Of a stretch of 64,000 nucleotides of DNA, positions 60,040 through 64,000 are shown piece after piece. Where the stretch lies: NCBI RefSeq assembly GCF_002776525.5, contig NC_045441.1, forward strand, positions 126,122,412-126,186,411, written 5' to 3'. This DNA comes from Piliocolobus tephrosceles. Taxonomy: Eukaryota > Chordata > Mammalia > Primates > Cercopithecidae. The notes beneath the pieces were generated by a model. The model had not been told where the DNA came from, made no database searches, and saw only the letters and a list, made by a program, of their open reading frames with translations. A program made the position numbers and the translations under genes. Every line of letters starts with the position of its first letter. Position 1 is the first letter of the stretch.

Positions 60040-60763
60040 TTGAGCTGAGACAATGGGGTTTTCTAAATATACAATCATGTCATCTGCAAACAGGGACAAT
60101 TTGACTTCTTTTTTCCTAACTGAATACCCTTGATTTCTTTCTCTTGCCTGATTGCCCTAGCCAGAACTTCCAACACTATGTTGAATAGGAGTGGTGAGAG
60201 AGGGCATCCCTGTCGTATGCCAGTTTTCAAAGGGAATTTTTCCAGTTTTTGCCCATTCAGTATGATATTGGCTGTGGGTTTGTCATAAATAGCTCTTATT
60301 ATTTTGAGGTATGTTCCATCAATACCAAATTTATTGAGCATTTTTAGCATGAAGGGCTGTTGAATTTTGTCAAAGGCCTTTTCTGCATCTATTGAGATAA
60401 TCATGTGGTTTTTGTCTTTGGTCCTGTTTATATGCTGGATTACATTTATTGATTTGTGTATGTTGAACCAGCCTTGCATCCCAGGGATGAAGCCCACTTG
60501 ATCATGGTGGATAAGCTTTTTGATGTGCTGCTGGATATTGTTTGCCAGTATTTCATTGAGGATTTTTGCATCGATGTTCATCAGGGATATTGGTCTAAAA
60601 TTCTCTTTTTTTGTTGTGTCTCTGCCAGGCTTTGGTATCAGGATGATGTAGGCCTCATAAAATGAGTTAGGGAGGATTTGCTCTTTTTCTATTGATTGGA
60701 ATAGTTTCAGAAGGAATAGTACCAGCTCCTCCTTGTACCTCTGGTAGAATTCAGCTGTGAATC
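60040..60763 (-). mobile_element. Primate L1, inverted 5' segment (ORF2 reverse-transcriptase region)
   Basis: The minus strand reads L1 ORF2 reverse transcriptase: an AEKAFDKIQQPFM block and TGIRQGCPLSPLLFNIVLEV are visible in one open frame (60075-60854). The frame shifts just before the expected FADD catalytic motif, so the enzyme is broken. This segment is the inverted half of the element that continues in sense at 60764. Confidence 0.93.
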
Positions 60764-61315
60764 TGATAAGAAACTTCAGCAAAGTCTCAGGATACAAAAT
60801 TAATGTGCAAAAATCACAAGCATTCTTATACACCAGTAACACACAGAGAGCCAAATCATGAATGAACTCCCATTCACAATTGCTTCAAAGAGAATAAAAT
60901 ACCTAGGAATCCAACTTACAAGGGATGTAAAGGACCTCTTCAAGGAGAACTACAAACCACTGCTCAGTGAAATCAAAGAGGACACAAACAAATGGAAGAA
61001 CATACCATGTTCATGGATAGGAAGAATCACTATCGTGAAAATGGCCATACTGCCCAAAGTAATTTATAGATTCAATGCCATCCCCATCAAGCTACCAATG
61101 AGTTTCTTCACAGAATTGGAAATAACTGCTTTAAAGTTCATATGGAACCAAAAAAGAGCCCACATTGCCAAGACAGTCCTAAGTCAAAAAAACAAAGCTG
61201 GAGGCATCACACTACCTGACTTCAAACCATACTAAAAGGTTACAGTAACCAAAACAGCATGGTACTGCTACCAAAATAGAGATATAGACCAATGGAACAG
61301 AACAGAGCCCTCAGA
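60764..61315 (+). mobile_element. Primate L1, sense segment before the gap
   Basis: CTTCAGCAAAGTCTCAGGAT through GACCAATGGAACAGAACAGA; a 125-codon ORF2 fragment is open at 60858-61235. It stops at a 10-N gap. Confidence 0.95.
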
Positions 61316-61325
61316 NNNNNNNNNN
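61316..61325. other. Assembly gap (10 N)
   Basis: Ten N inside the L1. The flanking ORF2 segments are not adjacent in an intact L1, so the real gap is likely a few hundred bases. Confidence 0.98.
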
Positions 61326-62333
61326 CTAAAGCGCTTCTGCACAGCAAAAGAAACTACCATCAGAGTGAACAGACAACCTACAGAATGGGAGAAAATTTTT
61401 GCAGTCTACTCATCTGACAAAGGGCTAATATCCAGAACCTACAAGAACTCAAACAAATTTACAAGAAAAAAACAAACAACCCCCTCAAAAATTGGGCAAA
61501 GGATATGAACAGACACTTCTCAAAATAAGACATTCATACAGCCAACAGACACATGAAAAAATGCTCATCATCACTCGCCATCAGAGAAATGCAAAACCAC
61601 ATTTTGCAAATCAAAACCACAATGAGATACCATCTCACACCAATTAGAATGGCAATCATTAAAATCAGGAAACAACAGGTGCTGGAGAGGTTGTGGAGAA
61701 ACAGGAACACTTTTACACTGTTGGTGGGATTGTAAACTAGTTCAACCACTGTGGAAAACAGCGTGGTGATTCCTCAAGGATCTAGAACTGGAAATACCAT
61801 TTGACCCAGCCATCCCATTACTGGGGATATACCCAAAGGATTATAAGTCATGCTGCTATAAAGACACATGCACACGTATGTTTATTGTGGCACTATTCAC
61901 AATACCAAAGACTTGGAATCAACCCAAATGTCCATTAGTGACAGACTGGATTAAGAAAATGTGGCACATATACACCATGGAATACTATGCAGCCATAAAA
62001 AAGGATGACTTTGTGTCCTTTGTAGGGACATGGATGCAGCTGGAACCATCATTCTCAGCAAACTATTGCAAGAACAGAAAACCAAATACTGCATGTTCTC
62101 ACTCATAGGTGGGAATTGAACAATGAGATCACTTGGACACAGGAAGGGGAACATCTCACACCAGGTCCTATTGTGGGGAAGGGGTATGGGGGAGGGATAG
62201 CATTAGGAGATATACCTAATGTAAATGACGAGTTAATGGGTGCAGCACACCAACATGGCACATGTATACATATGTAACAAACCTGCACGTTGTGCACATG
62301 TACCCCAGAACTTAAAATATAATAGAAAAAAAA
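61326..62333 (+). mobile_element. Primate L1 (L1PA type), sense ORF2 end and 3' UTR
   Basis: CTTCTGCACAGCAAAAGAAAC, then GAGATACCATCTCACACCAA, and a 3' UTR ending CCCAGAACTTAAAATATAAT with an A-rich tail. 5'-truncated and inverted; cannot move by itself. Confidence 0.95.
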
Positions 62334-62934
62334 GGCAAAATCAACTATATGCTGTCTATAAGAGATGTACTTAAAATCAAAGACAACATAGTTTGAAAAC
62401 AAAAGAATGGAAAAAATATACCACAGGAACAGTAAACATAAGAGACCTGGAGTGACCATATTAATATAGGGAAAAACAGACTTTAACAAAATTCTTATTA
62501 CTAGGGACAAAGAAGAATATTACTCCATAATGATACAAGCAAGAGTCACTATAGCAAGATCATATAACAATTACAAGTTTATGTATATTTAACAAATACT
62601 TGAAAAAAAACTAATATAATTGAAAAAATAAAAGTGTAAACAGACAAATAAACTGGAGATTGCAATATTTCTCTTCCTCTAGCAAACATATCCAGTAGAC
62701 AGAAAAGCAGTAAAGTCATAGATGACTTGAACAGTACAATCAATCAAATTGTTCTAATTGATATCTATCAAACACTCAATAACAAGAAAATACATTTATT
62801 TTCAAGTGCACACAGAATATTCAGTATAGACAATATGCTATACCAGAAAAAGAGTACCAGTAAATTGAAACAGATTTAATTTATATGAAGTATGTTCTGA
62901 AAATAACAGAATTAAATTAGAAATCAATAACAAA
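62334..62934 (+). mobile_element. Old L1M ORF2 fragment, sense
   Basis: TCAACTATATGCTGTCTATAAG, AGACCTGGAGTGACCATATTAA and the following text are L1 ORF2. It appears to continue at 63248 and 63728 around two Alus. Confidence 0.75.
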
Positions 62935-63235
62935 GCCAGGTGTGGTGGCTTATGCCTATAATCCCAGTACTTGGGAGACTGAGGAGGGAAAATTACTTGA
63001 GGTCAGGAGTTTGAGACCAGCCTGGCCAACATGGTGAAATCCTGCCTCTACTAAAAATACAAAAATTAGTCGGGGGTGGTGGCATGTACTTGTAGTCCTA
63101 GCTACTCAGGAAGCTGAAGCAGGAGAATTGCTTAAACTCAGGAGGTGAAAGTTGTAGCGACCCAAGATGGTGCCACTAAACTCTCGCCTGGGTGACAGAG
63201 TGAGACTCCATCTCAAACAAACAAACAACACATAC
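62935..63235 (+). mobile_element. AluS, sense
   Basis: GCCAGGTGTGGTGGCTTATG to a (CAAA)n tail, flanked by an exact 12-bp duplication ATCAATAACAAA (62923-62934 and 63236-63247). Confidence 0.93.
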
Positions 63236-63290
63236 ATCAATAACAAAAGAGGCATGGAAAATCTACAAGTATTTAGTTTTTTTATTTTCT

Positions 63291-63725
63291 TTTTTTTTTT
63301 TTTTTTTTTTTTTTNNNNNNNNNNNNNNNNNNNNNNNNNNNNNNNNNNNNNNNNNNNNNNNNNNNNNNNNNNNNNNNNNNNNNNNNNNNNNNNNNNNNNN
63401 NNNNNNNNNNNNNNTTTTTTTTTTTTTTGAGACGGAGTCTGGCTCTGTCGCCCAGGCTGGAGTGTGGTGGCCGGATCTCAGCTCACTGCAAGTTCCGCCT
63501 CCCAGGTTTAAGCCATTCTCCTGCCTCCGCCTCCCAAGTAGCTGGGACTACAGGCGCCCGCCTCGTCGCCCGGCTAGTTTTTTGTATTCTTTAGTAGAGA
63601 CAGGATTTCACCATATTAGCCAGGGTGGTCTCGATTTCCTGACTTTGTGATCCGCCCGTCTCGGCCTCCCAAAGCGCTAAGATTACAGGCTTGAGCCACC
63701 GCGCCCGGCCTCTTTTTTTTTTTTA
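63291..63725 (-). mobile_element. AluYR, antisense, poly(T) head containing a gap
   Basis: Poly(T) on both sides of 100 N, then GAGACGGAGTCTGGCTCTGT, GGTGGCCGGATCTCAGCTCA (antisense of the AluYR signature) and a GAGCCACCGCGCCCGGCC end. Confidence 0.93.
63315..63414. other. Assembly gap (100 N)
   Basis: Exactly 100 N within a homopolymer T run: a conventional placeholder of unknown true size. Confidence 0.98.
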
Positions 63726-63727
63726 AC

Positions 63728-64000
63728 ATGTACATTTTCTAAATAGCCCAGAGGTCAAAGAAGAAATCACAATGGAAATTAGAAAATATTTAGAAATGAG
63801 AGAAAATGAAAATATGGCATATCATAATTTATGAAATGCAACTAAAGTAGTGTTTGTAAGGACATTTAGAATAATAAATACACTACAAGGCAAGAAAGAA
63901 AAAACCAAAGATCTAAGTGTCAACCTTAAGAAGCTATAAAAAGTCAAACCTGAAAATAGTTTAGTAGAGTAAGTAGAAGAGAAATAAATATCATAAAGGA
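63728..64000 (+). mobile_element. Old L1M ORF2 fragment, sense, continues beyond the window
   Basis: GGTCAAAGAAGAAATCACAA, GGAAATTAGAAAATATTTAG and the following text are L1 ORF2. It follows on from the segment interrupted at 63248-63290. Confidence 0.75.

Noticed and set aside
60075..60854. 259-codon reverse-transcriptase frame
   Set aside because: It is the inverted part of a 5'-truncated L1, with a frame change before the catalytic FADD motif; it is not a host or novel RT gene.
60858..61235. 125-codon forward frame
   Set aside because: L1 ORF2 fragment of the same broken element.

Overview
The window is nuclear DNA from a primate, most likely an Old World monkey. It is AT-rich and intron-like, and it is packed with Alu, L1, L2, MIR, MaLR/ERV LTR and hAT/Tigger relics. 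Several Alu copies carry the macaque/baboon-type AluYR signature (ATCCGGCCACTGCACTCC in the right arm, AAGCCTGTAATCCCAG near the 5' end). That signature is from memory of the subfamily and was not checked by alignment. There is one functional protein gene: CHRM2, the M2 muscarinic acetylcholine receptor, on the + strand. No bacterial, viral or otherwise unknown gene system was found.

Layout. 1-29738 is the intron that precedes the CHRM2 coding exon. It holds a 16-bp-TSD AluYR nested in a MIR (2.7-3.2 kb), an old antisense L1 (4.7-6.3 kb), a sense L1 relic hit by an AluJ (9.7-11.3 kb), a truncated AluYR, an AluS with an ATAA microsatellite, a possible antisense retrocopy tail (16.6 kb), a CA/CG Z-DNA-type tract (17.9 kb), a solo MaLR LTR (18.2 kb), an L1 3' end with an internal tandem expansion (21.4 kb), MIRs, an LTR-like element with a large TA/CA microsatellite (25.8-26.65 kb) and an antisense L1 relic (27.4-28.0 kb). 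The terminal exon starts at 29739, the start codon is at 29785 and the stop ends at 31185. An AATAAA cluster near 35.06-35.11 kb is a plausible transcript end, which would give a 3' UTR of about 3.9 kb with one MER5A inside it.

Downstream of about 35.1 kb I see intergenic DNA only: antisense MaLR/MLT1 LTRs, a Tigger-like DNA transposon split by an LTR (38.4-39.3 kb), Alus, an L2 (41.9-42.9 kb), a GC-richer island (43.9-44.4 kb), two long sense L1 relics (47.3-51.4 kb), a second THE1/MST LTR, a solo ERV1 LTR with 4-bp TSD (55.8-56.4 kb), and a younger L1 with a 5' inversion (60.0-62.3 kb). That last L1 contains a 10-N gap, and a 100-N gap sits in the poly(T) of the final Alu.

The main points for a second look are a charge-reversing lysine at M2 residue 172 in the acidic extracellular loop 2 cluster, a short uORF just before the CHRM2 start, a diverged tandem duplication immediately upstream of the coding exon, the almost repeat-free interval around that exon, and several cleanly resolved nested or inverted insertions.
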